From Lewinellaceae bacterium (GTDB taxonomy: Bacteria; Bacteroidota; Bacteroidia; Chitinophagales; Saprospiraceae): a stretch of 64,000 bases of DNA. The stretch lies in assembly GCA_020636005.1 (NCBI GenBank), contig JACJYR010000005.1, positions 124,001 to 188,000 on the forward strand. Direction: 5' to 3'. The notes beneath the pieces are model-generated. The model was not told the DNA's origin. It did no database searches and saw nothing but the letters and a program-made list of their open reading frames with translations. A program made the position numbers and the translations under genes. Below are positions 17,907 to 26,110 of the stretch, one piece after another. Numbering within the stretch: position 1 is the stretch's first letter; each line of letters opens with the position of its first letter.

Positions 17907-18896
17907 ATGTTTAAAAAACTGATCGACCTTTTCTCCAATTTCTTTTCGTCCTTATTTGGAGGAAAAAAGGACAAGCCTGCCCCAACCCCTGTTAAAGGGC
18001 CAACCAGCGGAAATGAAAAGTCGCCGGATTTCGCCGAGGACAGTTCTGACGTACCTGTTGACACGATTGTGACTGTGAAGGTCGCTGAGGTTAATATAGC
18101 CATTCCAACCGGAGGAAACGACGGCCCTTTTGCCGACCCGGATAAGGAAGGGGCTTTTGAGGACACGCCCAAAGAGGAACCAACTCCCGTGCCCCCCAAA
18201 GACAAAACCGACCCCACCCCGCCTGTTGACAAGCCCAAACCCACTGACCCAACTACTAAGCCGCCAACCACCTCCAAGCACGAACCAAGGTACCTGTGGT
18301 GCCTCGACAACGGGCATGGAAAACTACAGCCGGGCAAGCGTTCCCCTCTGTTCGACGACGGGAAGACCCAATTTTTTGAGTACGAATTTAACCGGGATGT
18401 GGTAGAGAAAATCATGAAGACACTCGACAAACAGGGGGTCAAGTATTTTGACGTTGTACCCGATTACCTCGAGGTGGGCAGCTTTTTAGAGGAGCGGGTG
18501 GACCGGGCCAACAAGAAAAAATCCGACCTTCCTAAAATTTACGTGTCCGTACATTCCAATGCAGGACCCACTGCCGATGGTTCCTGGGTACCCAATACCA
18601 TCCAGGGCGTGGAGACCTGGTACGCCCAAAACAGCCAGAAGGGCATGAAAATAGCGGCGGTATTCCAAAAACACATCGTAGAGAAGACCGGATTCAAGGA
18701 CCGGAATTTAAAGTCCACTGCCATCAGTTCCCTGTATGTTTTAACGAAGACCACAATGCCGGCCATCCTCACGGAAAACGGATTTTACAACAACAAAGAG
18801 CAAGTCAAGGAACTGATGAAAGATGCCGTAAGGCAAAAAATTGCCGATGCCCATGTGGACGCCATCCTGGAAATCGAGAAAAACGGCATAGGGTAA
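17907..18896 (+). CDS. N-acetylmuramoyl-L-alanine amidase (Amidase_3)
   Basis: This 329-residue zinc amidase would cut the lactyl-peptide bond of peptidoglycan. The Amidase_3 domain fills about 127-322, with ligands H137 (LDNGHG), E160 (FEYEFN) and H216 (VSVHSNA), and catalytic E290 (LTENGF). Residues 1-20 are an amphipathic Lys/Phe-rich helix (MFKKLIDLFSNFFSSLFGGK) and not a classical signal peptide. Residues 21-126 are an acidic, Pro/Thr/Lys-rich low-complexity linker. How the enzyme reaches the wall is therefore unclear: it could be membrane-associated, or exported by an unrecognised route. A repeat family B hairpin lies downstream. Confidence 0.87.
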   Translation: MFKKLIDLFSNFFSSLFGGKKDKPAPTPVKGPTSGNEKSPDFAEDSSDVPVDTIVTVKVAEVNIAIPTGGNDGPFADPDKEGAFEDTPKEEPTPVPPKDKTDPTPPVDKPKPTDPTTKPPTTSKHEPRYLWCLDNGHGKLQPGKRSPLFDDGKTQFFEYEFNRDVVEKIMKTLDKQGVKYFDVVPDYLEVGSFLEERVDRANKKKSDLPKIYVSVHSNAGPTADGSWVPNTIQGVETWYAQNSQKGMKIAAVFQKHIVEKTGFKDRNLKSTAISSLYVLTKTTMPAILTENGFYNNKEQVKELMKDAVRQKIADAHVDAILEIEKNGIG

Positions 18897-19028
18897 AAAC
18901 AAAGCCCCTATTAAAGCATGTGACGAAAATCACAGTGGCGTTTGCCCCCTTTTCCCGAACATTGCGGTTTGTTGCAAATTCTGTTTCAAAACCGGGTGAA
19001 GGGTTAAGGTCTTTACGCAAGATTTCGC

Positions 19029-19143
19029 TAAGGATCAAAGGAAAAATAATCCCGATTTCACATCGGGATTATTTTTAAAAAACCCCTCCAATGTTGGGGT
19101 TTTCAAAATAAAATGGTGAAGTTATTTCTTCATCGTTACTAAA
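19029..19143 (+). repeat. Dispersed hairpin repeat, family B, copy 1
   Basis: A 115-bp unit contains a long hairpin (AATAATCCCGAT ... ATCGGGATTATT), a second short inverted pair (AACCCC ... GGGGTT), and the tail GTGAAGTTATTTCTTCATCG. The same order and sequence recur at 54601-54716 and, inverted, at 49974-50092 and 34190-34260. The first hairpin is terminator-like for the amidase gene. Confidence 0.85.
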
Positions 19144-19153
19144 CTGTTTAAGC

Positions 19154-19564
19154 ATGATCAAGTTAGGCACAAAAGCTTACAGCATCCTCCAGATGAAATG
19201 CCCCAAATGCCAGGAGGGTGACTTATTTGAAACGGGCTCGTTTTCCTTCAACAAGCCATTCGACATGCCCGAAAAATGCCCGGTGTGCCAACAAAAGTAT
19301 TTTTTGGAGCCAGGATTTTACTACGGGGCCATGTTTGTCTCTTACATTATCACAGGTTGGTTTTGCCTTTTTTTTGTGGGTTTTTTCATGTTGGTATTAG
19401 GGTTGGGTTGGGAAATTTCGTTCGTCTTGCTAATCCTCACACTTGCTATCCTTTTCGTATGGATATTCCGGGTATCAAGGGCCATTTGGATAAATATCAA
19501 TGTGAAATACGACCCAAAGGCAGCCCCAAATGCGCACCTGAAATCGCAGGCTGATGCTAACTGA
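19154..19564 (+). CDS. DUF983 family membrane protein
   Basis: This 136-residue protein has two CxxC pairs (C16/C19 and C42/C45) forming a probable zinc-ribbon-like N-domain, followed by two transmembrane helices (about 57-80 and 84-106). This is the DUF983 layout. The biochemical role is unknown. It overlaps the downstream TatD gene by 11 bp, so the two are translationally coupled. The start ATG lies just after repeat family B, leaving a very short native leader. Confidence 0.85.
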   Translation: MIKLGTKAYSILQMKCPKCQEGDLFETGSFSFNKPFDMPEKCPVCQQKYFLEPGFYYGAMFVSYIITGWFCLFFVGFFMLVLGLGWEISFVLLILTLAILFVWIFRVSRAIWININVKYDPKAAPNAHLKSQADAN

Positions 19565-20342
19565 TACGCATACCCATCTCTACCTCAAGGAGTTCGACAA
19601 CGACCGGGTTGAAATGCTGGAACGTGCCAAAGAGGCCGGAGTCGGGAAGTTTTACCTTCCCAATATTGACAGCACGACGATTGGGCCCATGCTCGAAATG
19701 GAAGCAGGCAACCCGGGGGTTTGCGTCCCTATGATGGGGCTTCATCCAGGCTCCGTCAAGGCAAACTATGAGGATGAGCTTTCGATAGTAGAGGCGTGGC
19801 TTTCAAAACGCCCTTTTGTTGCTATCGGGGAAATAGGGATTGATCTGTATTGGGACAAGACCTTTTATGAGCAGCAAAAAGCATCATTTATCCAGCAGGT
19901 CGAGTGGGCCAAAGTGCTCAGGCTGCCCATCATCATTCATTCCAGGGAAACCATAGACCTCATTATAGAAATTCTTGCAGGTATAAAGGACGAACACCTG
20001 ACAGGTATTTTCCACTGTTTCACAGGCACCCCCCAACAAGCGGAAGAAATAATTTCCCTTGGTTTTTTTCTGGGGATAGGTGGCGTGTTGACCTTCAAAA
20101 ACGCTGGCTTGGACAAGACCGTAAAAGACATTCCGCTCGACAGGATAGTGCTCGAAACAGATGCCCCCTACCTCACTCCCACTCCCCACCGGGGAAAACG
20201 AAATGAAAGCGCCTATTTAAAATTGGTTGCTGAAAGGCTTTCATCCTTGAAAAACATGGAATTGGAAGAGGTTGCAGCAGCCACGACGGCCAATGCTGAA
20301 AAAATATTTCAGAAAAATCCCGCCTCATACACAACTCTTTAG
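19554..20342 (+). CDS. tatD: TatD family metal-dependent hydrolase
   Basis: This 262-residue TIM-barrel deoxyribonuclease-type hydrolase is complete in its metal ligands: H6 and H8 (THTHLY), E93 (IGEIGIDLYW), H129 (IIHSRE), H154 (FHCFTG) and D203 (ETDAPYL). TatD proteins act as 3'-5' exonucleases on DNA/RNA and in some cases as D-Tyr-tRNA deacylases. The length is typical. The gene overlaps DUF983 by 11 bp. Confidence 0.93.
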   Translation: MLTDTHTHLYLKEFDNDRVEMLERAKEAGVGKFYLPNIDSTTIGPMLEMEAGNPGVCVPMMGLHPGSVKANYEDELSIVEAWLSKRPFVAIGEIGIDLYWDKTFYEQQKASFIQQVEWAKVLRLPIIIHSRETIDLIIEILAGIKDEHLTGIFHCFTGTPQQAEEIISLGFFLGIGGVLTFKNAGLDKTVKDIPLDRIVLETDAPYLTPTPHRGKRNESAYLKLVAERLSSLKNMELEEVAAATTANAEKIFQKNPASYTTL

Positions 20343-20552
20343 TAAACTTGCCCCATCTCTTTGATGGAATCTTCCATTAGTCCTATCCAGTCCCAAATAT
20401 TTTCAAAGAAATGCCCGCCCTTAAAAATTTTTGAATTGTAATTTCTTTTTGCAATTTTTGCGGCGGTTCTTAATCGTTAACAAGTTCTTAAAAAAAAATA
20501 GAGGGGATCTGTTCTAATCCTTAAGTTTTCCGGCAGCCCCATTGATTGAAAA

Positions 20553-20640
20553 GGAGAGATGGCCGAGTGGTCGAAGGCGCACGCCTGGAAAGTGTGTATA
20601 CTCCAAAAGGGTATCGTGGGTTCGAATCCCACTCTCTCCG
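20553..20640 (+). tRNA. tRNA-Ser (anticodon GGA)
   Basis: A seven-bp acceptor stem GGAGAGA/TCTCTCC, a D-loop GGCCGAGTGGTCGAAGGC, an anticodon loop CTGGAAA giving GGA (reads UCC/UCU), a long class-II variable arm, and a TpsiC arm GGGTTCGAATCCC are all visible. The discriminator is G. The 3' CCA is not encoded, as the sequence after the discriminator is CAAG. Confidence 0.96.
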
Positions 20641-20747
20641 CAAGGTTTCTTTTTCTGTTGTTTTGCCTTCTTTCAAACCAGCTGAACAGCATCAACAAGG
20701 AAAGTGCCTCATACGAATTACTAATTTTAAACGTAAAATCTACGACT

Positions 20748-21560
20748 ATGCGCAAATTATTCGCTCTATTGCTTGTTTTGGGTCTGGTAGGTTTCTCCAC
20801 CAACCTGATAACTGCACAGACAGACTCCACCGGGCAAAACGGCACAGAAGCCACGACCCAACCCGCTGTTGAAGAGGAGCAGCCAGCTCCTGCCACTACG
20901 ACCGCAGCACCTGCTGAAAACTCAACCGGCTTTCAGATGCTGAAAGAAAAGTTCATCCAGGGCAGTTGGGGCTTCATGCTTCCCATCCTTATTACCCTTA
21001 TCATCGGCCTTGCCCTGGCTATTGAAAGGATCATTACCCTGAACATTGCCTCTGTCAACACGGAAAAGCTGCTCATGCGGGTGGACGACCGCCTGAAAAG
21101 CGGCGATGTCAATGGAGCCATGGAAGTTTGCCGCTCTACCCAAGGCCCTACTGCCAGCGTCCTTTTTGAAGGATTGAAAAACACCACGCACGGGCCAGAT
21201 GCCGTTGAAAAGGCCATCGTTTCCTATGGCAGCGTTCAGATGGGCTTACTAGAAAAAGGCCTGGTGTGGATATCTTTGATCATAGCATTGGCTCCGATGC
21301 TCGGGTTTTTCGGTACGGTCATCGGGATGGTTGAAGCTTTTGACAACATCGAGCGAGTAGGTGACATTTCTCCGACTATCGTGGCCGGTGGTATCAAAGT
21401 GGCTTTGTTAACCACTGTATTTGGTCTTTTGGTAGCCATGATCATGCAAGTACTCTATAACTACATCGTGGCGAAAATCGACAGCATCACCAATAAAATG
21501 GAAGAAGCATCCGTGGCATTGGTGGACATGTTGGTGGAGAACAATATTTTCAACCGTTAA
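20748..21560 (+). CDS. exbB: MotA/TolQ/ExbB proton channel protein
   Basis: This 270-residue inner-membrane protein is the pentameric channel subunit of an Exb/Tol-type motor that energises TonB or related machinery. An N-terminal signal-like segment (MRKLFALLLVLGLVGFSTNL) and a Pro/Ala/Glu-rich periplasmic stretch precede three core helices, at about 78-100, 180-202 and 220-242. The third includes GGIKVALLTTVFGLLVAM, with the conserved Thr. The ATG at 20748 is chosen because the open frame upstream runs through the tRNA. It is the first gene of a four-gene operon with 12-bp and 2-bp gaps to the next genes. Confidence 0.92.
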   Translation: MRKLFALLLVLGLVGFSTNLITAQTDSTGQNGTEATTQPAVEEEQPAPATTTAAPAENSTGFQMLKEKFIQGSWGFMLPILITLIIGLALAIERIITLNIASVNTEKLLMRVDDRLKSGDVNGAMEVCRSTQGPTASVLFEGLKNTTHGPDAVEKAIVSYGSVQMGLLEKGLVWISLIIALAPMLGFFGTVIGMVEAFDNIERVGDISPTIVAGGIKVALLTTVFGLLVAMIMQVLYNYIVAKIDSITNKMEEASVALVDMLVENNIFNR

Positions 21561-21572
21561 AAGAATTCAACT

Positions 21573-22064
21573 ATGAATTATAAATATCTGGCTAAAAATG
21601 GCCCCACCTTCGCCCTGTTGGCGTCGTTGGTGTTCATTTTAATAGCGGTCATTCCTATCTTAATGGGGCTTTCTGCCTTTGATAGCCTCCCTGATAACAA
21701 TCAACGAGCTTTTTCAGAAGAAGGCAACATATTCAGGCCAGGTCTCGTCCTGTCCGTTGCACTTTTGGTCGTTGCAGTTGCCCTTGCCATACTCCTCAGC
21801 CTCTTCAAGGTGCTGACCAACCCTAAAAATGCCATGAAAGGGCTTATTTCTTTTGCTGTCATGGCCGTCCTTTTTATCATTTTCTATTCTATTTCGGATG
21901 CAGGAATGGAAGGGCCTTTGGCAGCTACCATCCAGCGGTTCAATGTTTCAGAGACTATCAGCAAGGTAATCAGTGCAGGGATTTCCCTTACATTGTTGTT
22001 AACTGTTGGTTCTATTGCAATCATTGTAATCCTGGAAGTCTGGAACTACTTTAAAAACCAATAG
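21573..22064 (+). CDS. Small four-helix membrane protein between exbB and exbD
   Basis: This 163-residue protein has about four transmembrane helices, approximately 13-33, 57-80, 88-107 and 131-155. I do not recognise a named domain. Its place between ExbB and ExbD with near-zero spacing (2 bp to the next gene) suggests that it is an accessory part of the same proton-driven complex. That role is inferred from position alone. Confidence 0.8.
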   Translation: MNYKYLAKNGPTFALLASLVFILIAVIPILMGLSAFDSLPDNNQRAFSEEGNIFRPGLVLSVALLVVAVALAILLSLFKVLTNPKNAMKGLISFAVMAVLFIIFYSISDAGMEGPLAATIQRFNVSETISKVISAGISLTLLLTVGSIAIIVILEVWNYFKNQ

Positions 22065-22066
22065 TT

Positions 22067-22618
22067 ATGGCAAAAAAAGAAAGAGGTGCTCCTGAAATCA
22101 ACGCCAGTTCAATGGCCGATATAGCTTTTTTGCTGCTGGTATTTTTCCTGGTAACAACTACTATTGATGTCGAAAGGGGCATTGCAGTAAAGTTGCCAGA
22201 GTGGTCCAACGAACCACCAGAGGAAATAAACCTGAAACAGCGAAACGTTTTCTCGGTACTTGTGAACGCCCAAAACCAATTGTTGGTGAGGGGGGAGCTG
22301 GCCAAAATCGAAGAGTTGCGGGATCGTGCAAAGGAGTTTATCATGAACCCCAGCGCCAATCCCGAACTTTCTGAAGCGCCTAACCAGGCTATTATTTCGC
22401 TCAAGAACGATAGGGGAACGAGCTACGAAACCTATATTGAGGTTTACAACGAGCTCAAGGCCGCTTACAACGAACTCTGGGACGAAGAAACAATGAGAAT
22501 CTACGGGGTGCACTACAGCGAGGATCTCCCTAAGGATAAGAAAGACAAGATCAAAGCTAAAATTCCATTTGTCCTCTCCGAGGCAGAACCTACTGCCTTT
22601 GGCGAAGAAGCTAAATAA
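22067..22618 (+). CDS. exbD: ExbD/TolR family biopolymer transport protein (first copy)
   Basis: This 183-residue protein has one N-terminal transmembrane helix and a periplasmic domain. The helix carries the proton-carrying Asp at D18 (SSMADIAFLLLVFFLVTTTI), essential in ExbD/TolR/MotB-type motors. The periplasmic domain (LPEWSN...) is longer than the second copy. It starts 2 bp after the upstream membrane protein and ends 57 bp before the second exbD. Confidence 0.92.
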   Translation: MAKKERGAPEINASSMADIAFLLLVFFLVTTTIDVERGIAVKLPEWSNEPPEEINLKQRNVFSVLVNAQNQLLVRGELAKIEELRDRAKEFIMNPSANPELSEAPNQAIISLKNDRGTSYETYIEVYNELKAAYNELWDEETMRIYGVHYSEDLPKDKKDKIKAKIPFVLSEAEPTAFGEEAK

Positions 22619-22675
22619 CCTGATGTGCATTGAGTTTTCATTCCATTGCACAAGAGGTTAAACAATACAGCAGCT

Positions 22676-23149
22676 ATGTCTAAATTTAATAAAAAAAGAG
22701 GAAAAGCCACTCCAGCCATTTCTACGGCTTCCCTTCCCGATATAGTCTTTATCCTGCTCTTCTTCTTTATGGTCATTACCAAACTGAGGGAAACGGATCT
22801 AAAGGTGGACGTACAAGTTCCGCAAGCAACGGAATTGGAAAAACTGGAGCAAAAGTCATTGATCCATTACATCTATATTGGCAGGCCATACGAACGGTTC
22901 CAAGCCATCTACGGTACTGCACCTAGAATCCAGTTGGATGATTCCTTTGCAACCATTGCTGATATCCCATTATTTGTGGAAAACCACAAGCAAACTGTTC
23001 AGCCCAACCTTCGAGGCAGGATCAACACCTCCCTGAGGGTAGATGGCAAGATCACAATGGGAATTGTTCAAGATGTTAAGACACAATTGAGAAAAATCGG
23101 ACAACTAAAAGTGAATTATGCAGCCAGGAGAAGAGCAGAAAATAGGTAG
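22676..23149 (+). CDS. exbD: ExbD/TolR family biopolymer transport protein (second copy)
   Basis: This 157-residue paralogue of the preceding gene has its transmembrane Asp at D22 in STASLPDIVFILLFFFMVIT. The ATG at 22676 is preferred over the upstream in-frame start because the helix then sits at the usual distance from the N-terminus. Paired, sequence-divergent ExbD subunits are common in Bacteroidota Exb operons. A terminator follows. Confidence 0.92.
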   Translation: MSKFNKKRGKATPAISTASLPDIVFILLFFFMVITKLRETDLKVDVQVPQATELEKLEQKSLIHYIYIGRPYERFQAIYGTAPRIQLDDSFATIADIPLFVENHKQTVQPNLRGRINTSLRVDGKITMGIVQDVKTQLRKIGQLKVNYAARRRAENR

Positions 23150-23171
23150 TTGAACTTTTTTCCATAAAGGC

Positions 23172-23214
23172 AAAGGTCATTGGGTTTGTGCTCAATGACC
23201 TTTTTTATTTTTAT
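23172..23214. terminator. Intrinsic terminator of the Exb operon
   Basis: A stem AAGGTCATTG/CAATGACCTT around a short loop is followed by six T. The A-run on the other side could serve the converging DUF4293 gene. Confidence 0.85.
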
Positions 23215-23246
23215 TGAAGAGGCAAATTTACGGCCTGCCTGGGTAA

Positions 23247-23687
23247 TCATCTTAGCCGATCCATTGATTTGACGAGGTCTTCATCTTTTTTAATAAACCT
23301 TAGGGCAAGTATGCAAAACAGGATAAAGCCAAAGGGGAGGTAAGCACTTAATCCATCGTTTATTGCCGCCCCTGAGAAATCAGCATGGTCTTGCCACAGC
23401 AGCAGGACGGCCAAAACCAGTCCGATAACATCAGCAATGACGGCGAATCGAACCAATTTCATTTGAAGGGGCCTGTTCTTGAACAAAAACAAGCCTGCTA
23501 AGGTCAGAACGCCTGCCAGGGCAAACAAAATCAGCAGGCCAACATTATCACCAACTCCATATTTGGCATCTGCAAAAAGAGTAGAATTTTGCACCGTTTG
23601 GGAAGTTGTGGCAAAAGGGCCTGCCAAAACGCCGAAACCGCATGCTGCGGCGAGGAACAGGAAAATAGATTGGATGCGTTGTATCAT
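23247..23687 (-). CDS. DUF4293 family membrane protein
   Basis: This 146-residue protein starts MIQRIQSIFLFLAA, the characteristic beginning of DUF4293, and has four transmembrane helices (about 5-23, 50-68, 79-99 and 117-135). The function is unknown. The frame is open for 20 further codons upstream, but the Met at 23687 gives the family start. It converges with the Exb operon. Confidence 0.85.
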   Translation of the reverse strand: MIQRIQSIFLFLAAACGFGVLAGPFATTSQTVQNSTLFADAKYGVGDNVGLLILFALAGVLTLAGLFLFKNRPLQMKLVRFAVIADVIGLVLAVLLLWQDHADFSGAAINDGLSAYLPFGFILFCILALRFIKKDEDLVKSMDRLR

Positions 23688-23813
23688 TGTACTTTTAAAT
23701 TTTTGACCGCAAATATAATCACCACAGCTGTATGAATCGGCAACCAACGTGCTCGCTTAATACAGCCTTCTCGAAATAGATCCAGTGCGCAACAAAAGTG
23801 GGGAACTGCGACT

Positions 23814-23865
23814 TTGGCTTTAGCCGGCGAGGCATGACGTGGCCGCCGGCTTAAGCCAACGCCAC
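23814..23865. repeat. Hairpin in the DUF4293/oxidoreductase divergent region
   Basis: TTTGGCTTTAGCCGGCG and CGCCGGCTTAAGCCAACG form a long imperfect inverted repeat around AGGCATGACGTGGC. It lies between two divergent genes, so it is not a simple terminator. Confidence 0.5.
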
Positions 23866-23915
23866 TTTGAAGTACCTATAAATTGTTACGCACACCTATA
23901 AATCCAAGCTCAAAT

Positions 23916-25070
23916 ATGGATTCACTTAGCTTTTGGGAACATCGCACTTTTTTTAAAGGGATAGATGTAGCCATCATCGGCAGCGGCATTGTTGGCCTCA
24001 ATACGGCCATCCATTTAAAAAAAGACTGTCCGGCATTACGCATTATCATATTGGAACGGGGGTATCTGCCTTTTGGGGCCAGCACCCGCAACGCTGGGTT
24101 TGCCTGCTTTGGCAGTATCGGCGAACTGGCGGATGACCTCAGTTCGCAGCCCGAATCTGAAGTTTTCGGGTTGGTTGAACGACGTTGGAAAGGGTTGCTG
24201 GAACTTAGGTCCATCCTCGGCGATAAGGCGCTGGACTATCAGCCTTTTGGTGGGTTCGAAATTTTCAAACCCGGAGAAGAGGCCCAGTTCAACGAGTGCC
24301 AGGAAAAACTGGCCTACTTTAACCGTATAATGGAATCCATTACTGGGGAAACCGGCACCTTTTCGGTTCAGGATCGCCACATCCCGTCGTTTGGGTTTCA
24401 AAACATTGACCATCTCATCTTTAATAAATCCGAAGGACAACTTGACACTGGCCTGATGATGAAGGCACTGTTAGGCATCGCAAAGCAATTGGGCATCGAA
24501 ATTTTCAATGGAATCACCGTTGAAGAGGTTGAAGAGGTTGGCCATCATACCGTTATTGTATTGGCTGGCGGCGCTGCTATAGAAGCTAAAAATACCCTGT
24601 TAGCGACGAATGGATTTACCAAAAAATTATTTCCGCATTTGGATGTTGTACCTGCCAGGAATCAAGTCCTCGTCACAAAACCCCTTCCCCTCCTTCCTTT
24701 CAAGGGGTCGTTTCATTATGAGCGGGGTTATTTCTACTTCCGCAATGTAGATGGACCGGAAGGTAGCAGAATCCTTTTGGGGGGCGGAAGGCATTTAGCG
24801 AAAGCGGAGGAGGCTACCCAAGAATTCGGCCATACCACCGTGATTCAAAGCGCATTGACAAAATTGCTGCACGAATTTATCCTGCCGGGCAAAAAAGTGG
24901 AAATTGACTATTGGTGGAGCGGCATCATGGGCATCGGACAGACAAAGAAGCCAATTGTTGAAATGTTGACACCCAATATAGGCATAGCAGCAAGGTTAGG
25001 GGGAATGGGCGTAGCCTTGGGAAATTTGGTGGGAAAAGAAGCTGCAACGATGATAAAAAATAATTTTTAA
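23916..25070 (+). CDS. FAD-dependent oxidoreductase, DAO family
   Basis: This 384-residue flavoprotein has an N-terminal Rossmann motif (AIIGSGIVGLNTAIHLKK, glycines at 22-27) and the D-amino-acid oxidase/glycine oxidase (PF01266) layout. Family-like features are STRNAGFACFG, where FAD contacts are usual, and WWSGIMGIGQT near the C-terminus. The substrate is unknown; amines, N-methyl amino acids or gamma-glutamyl-amines are all possible for this fold. The ATG at 23916 is preferred over a TTG further upstream. No operon partner. Confidence 0.85.
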   Translation: MDSLSFWEHRTFFKGIDVAIIGSGIVGLNTAIHLKKDCPALRIIILERGYLPFGASTRNAGFACFGSIGELADDLSSQPESEVFGLVERRWKGLLELRSILGDKALDYQPFGGFEIFKPGEEAQFNECQEKLAYFNRIMESITGETGTFSVQDRHIPSFGFQNIDHLIFNKSEGQLDTGLMMKALLGIAKQLGIEIFNGITVEEVEEVGHHTVIVLAGGAAIEAKNTLLATNGFTKKLFPHLDVVPARNQVLVTKPLPLLPFKGSFHYERGYFYFRNVDGPEGSRILLGGGRHLAKAEEATQEFGHTTVIQSALTKLLHEFILPGKKVEIDYWWSGIMGIGQTKKPIVEMLTPNIGIAARLGGMGVALGNLVGKEAATMIKNNF

Positions 25071-25270
25071 GATTTTTTTTGCCTTTTCGGCCATTTTTTT
25101 TGTCACCTGAATCATAGATTATTTCCTTTTTTTATGGGCGTAAAAAATGAAAAATGAAGATTTATAGCGTCACAGTTATCTATTTTTTCGGAAACAATCA
25201 GGTCGTCTGCACCCCCATATTTGTATCGTAATCAAACAGAAACAACATCCCCCACACAAATTCAGAAATT

Positions 25271-25933
25271 ATGAACACGATTCGTTACACCTTACTCACT
25301 GTCCTTACCCTCATCTCCTTCCATATCTTCGCACAGCCAGGTGTTTCTGCCGGCAACCTCCAGTTCACTATCAAGAAGATGTCCGACAATGTAACTTTCG
25401 GTGTGTTTGTAAAACCTGATGCAACAATTGCCCCGAGCAAGCGCACCAGTACTGGTTCAGGCCAGGTGACACTGGTTACTTCCAAAGATTTCACCTACGA
25501 TAACCTGGTGAGCAAAGGAGGTACCTGGGTTGAAAATGCAAGGGTAAACAGCCCAATCGAGGCCCCAGACAATGCTTACATTTCTTTTGGGTTTGTAACC
25601 GACGAGCCAAAAATCAAATTGCAATCCAACGAAGAGACCCTGCTTTTCACATTTGTTCCTGCTGACGATTACGACGGTAGCATTTCCCTAATCGAAAATA
25701 ACAACGACCCTTTTTCCACCCCAAATTCTTATGGCACCAACCCAGGCAATGATCTTGGCATGATGGATTTCGGTGTAGCAGGCGGCATTCAGTACTATAC
25801 TTATGCTAATAATTACTTTGAAGGTATGGACAACGGCCCGGCCATCCTGGCAAGCGAAAAAACAGAAGCTGCTCAACCTAAAGCAATCTTTGCCGCAGAA
25901 AAAGGAACGGCTTCCCTCAGGAGCCCTAAATAA
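25271..25933 (+). CDS. Small secreted protein of unknown function
   Basis: This 220-residue protein has a clear signal peptide (MNTIRYTLLTVLTLISFHIFAQ). The mature part starts PGVSAGNLQFTIKKMSDNVTFGVFVKP and looks beta-rich, like a cohesin- or PKD-sized module. An Asn/Asp-rich segment (ENNNDPFSTPNSYGTNPGND) follows. No T9SS sorting domain is seen; the tail (AAQPKAIFAAEKGTASLRSPK) is low-complexity. I do not recognise the family. Downstream is a cluster of direct repeats and a terminator. Confidence 0.75.
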   Translation: MNTIRYTLLTVLTLISFHIFAQPGVSAGNLQFTIKKMSDNVTFGVFVKPDATIAPSKRTSTGSGQVTLVTSKDFTYDNLVSKGGTWVENARVNSPIEAPDNAYISFGFVTDEPKIKLQSNEETLLFTFVPADDYDGSISLIENNNDPFSTPNSYGTNPGNDLGMMDFGVAGGIQYYTYANNYFEGMDNGPAILASEKTEAAQPKAIFAAEKGTASLRSPK

Positions 25934-25965
25934 AACTGACTCACTTACTCACTACACATAGATAG

Positions 25966-26059
25966 CGGTCTTACTTTCAGAAAGTCTCACTCAAAAAAAT
26001 TCACTGAAGAAAGTCTCACTCAAAAAAGTCTCACTCAAAAAGGTCTTACTCAAAAAAAA
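25966..26059. repeat. Irregular direct repeats (AAGTCTCACTCAAAA)
   Basis: About four to five copies of A(A/G)GTCT(C/T)ACTCAAAA occur, at 25982, 26011, 26026 and 26041, with a degenerate one at 25967. Spacing is 15-29 bp and irregular. They sit in the 3' region of the small secreted protein gene. Confidence 0.7.
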
Positions 26060-26077
26060 TTAAGTGTCGAAAATCAA

Positions 26078-26110
26078 AAAAAGGGGTGGTCAGGCGATCG
26101 GCCCCTTTTT
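26078..26110. terminator. Bidirectional intrinsic terminator
   Basis: A stem AAAAAGGGG/CCCCTTTTT encloses a 15-nt loop. The helicase stop codon (26090-26092) lies inside the hairpin, and the plus-strand secreted-protein gene ends upstream. Confidence 0.8.

Noticed and set aside
20559..20747. Longer start for exbB overlapping the tRNA-Ser gene
   Set aside because: The extra 63 codons are read from the tRNA itself; the ATG at 20748 gives a typical signal-like N-terminus.
20546..20872. 108-codon plus-strand frame spanning the tRNA and the start of exbB
   Set aside because: Overlaps a clear tRNA and the signal segment of exbB in another frame; no domain.
25966..26059. Possible CRISPR-like array of AAGTCTCACTC repeats
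   Set aside because: Repeats are only ~15 bp, spacing is irregular (15-29 bp) with no unique spacers of constant length, and there are no cas genes.
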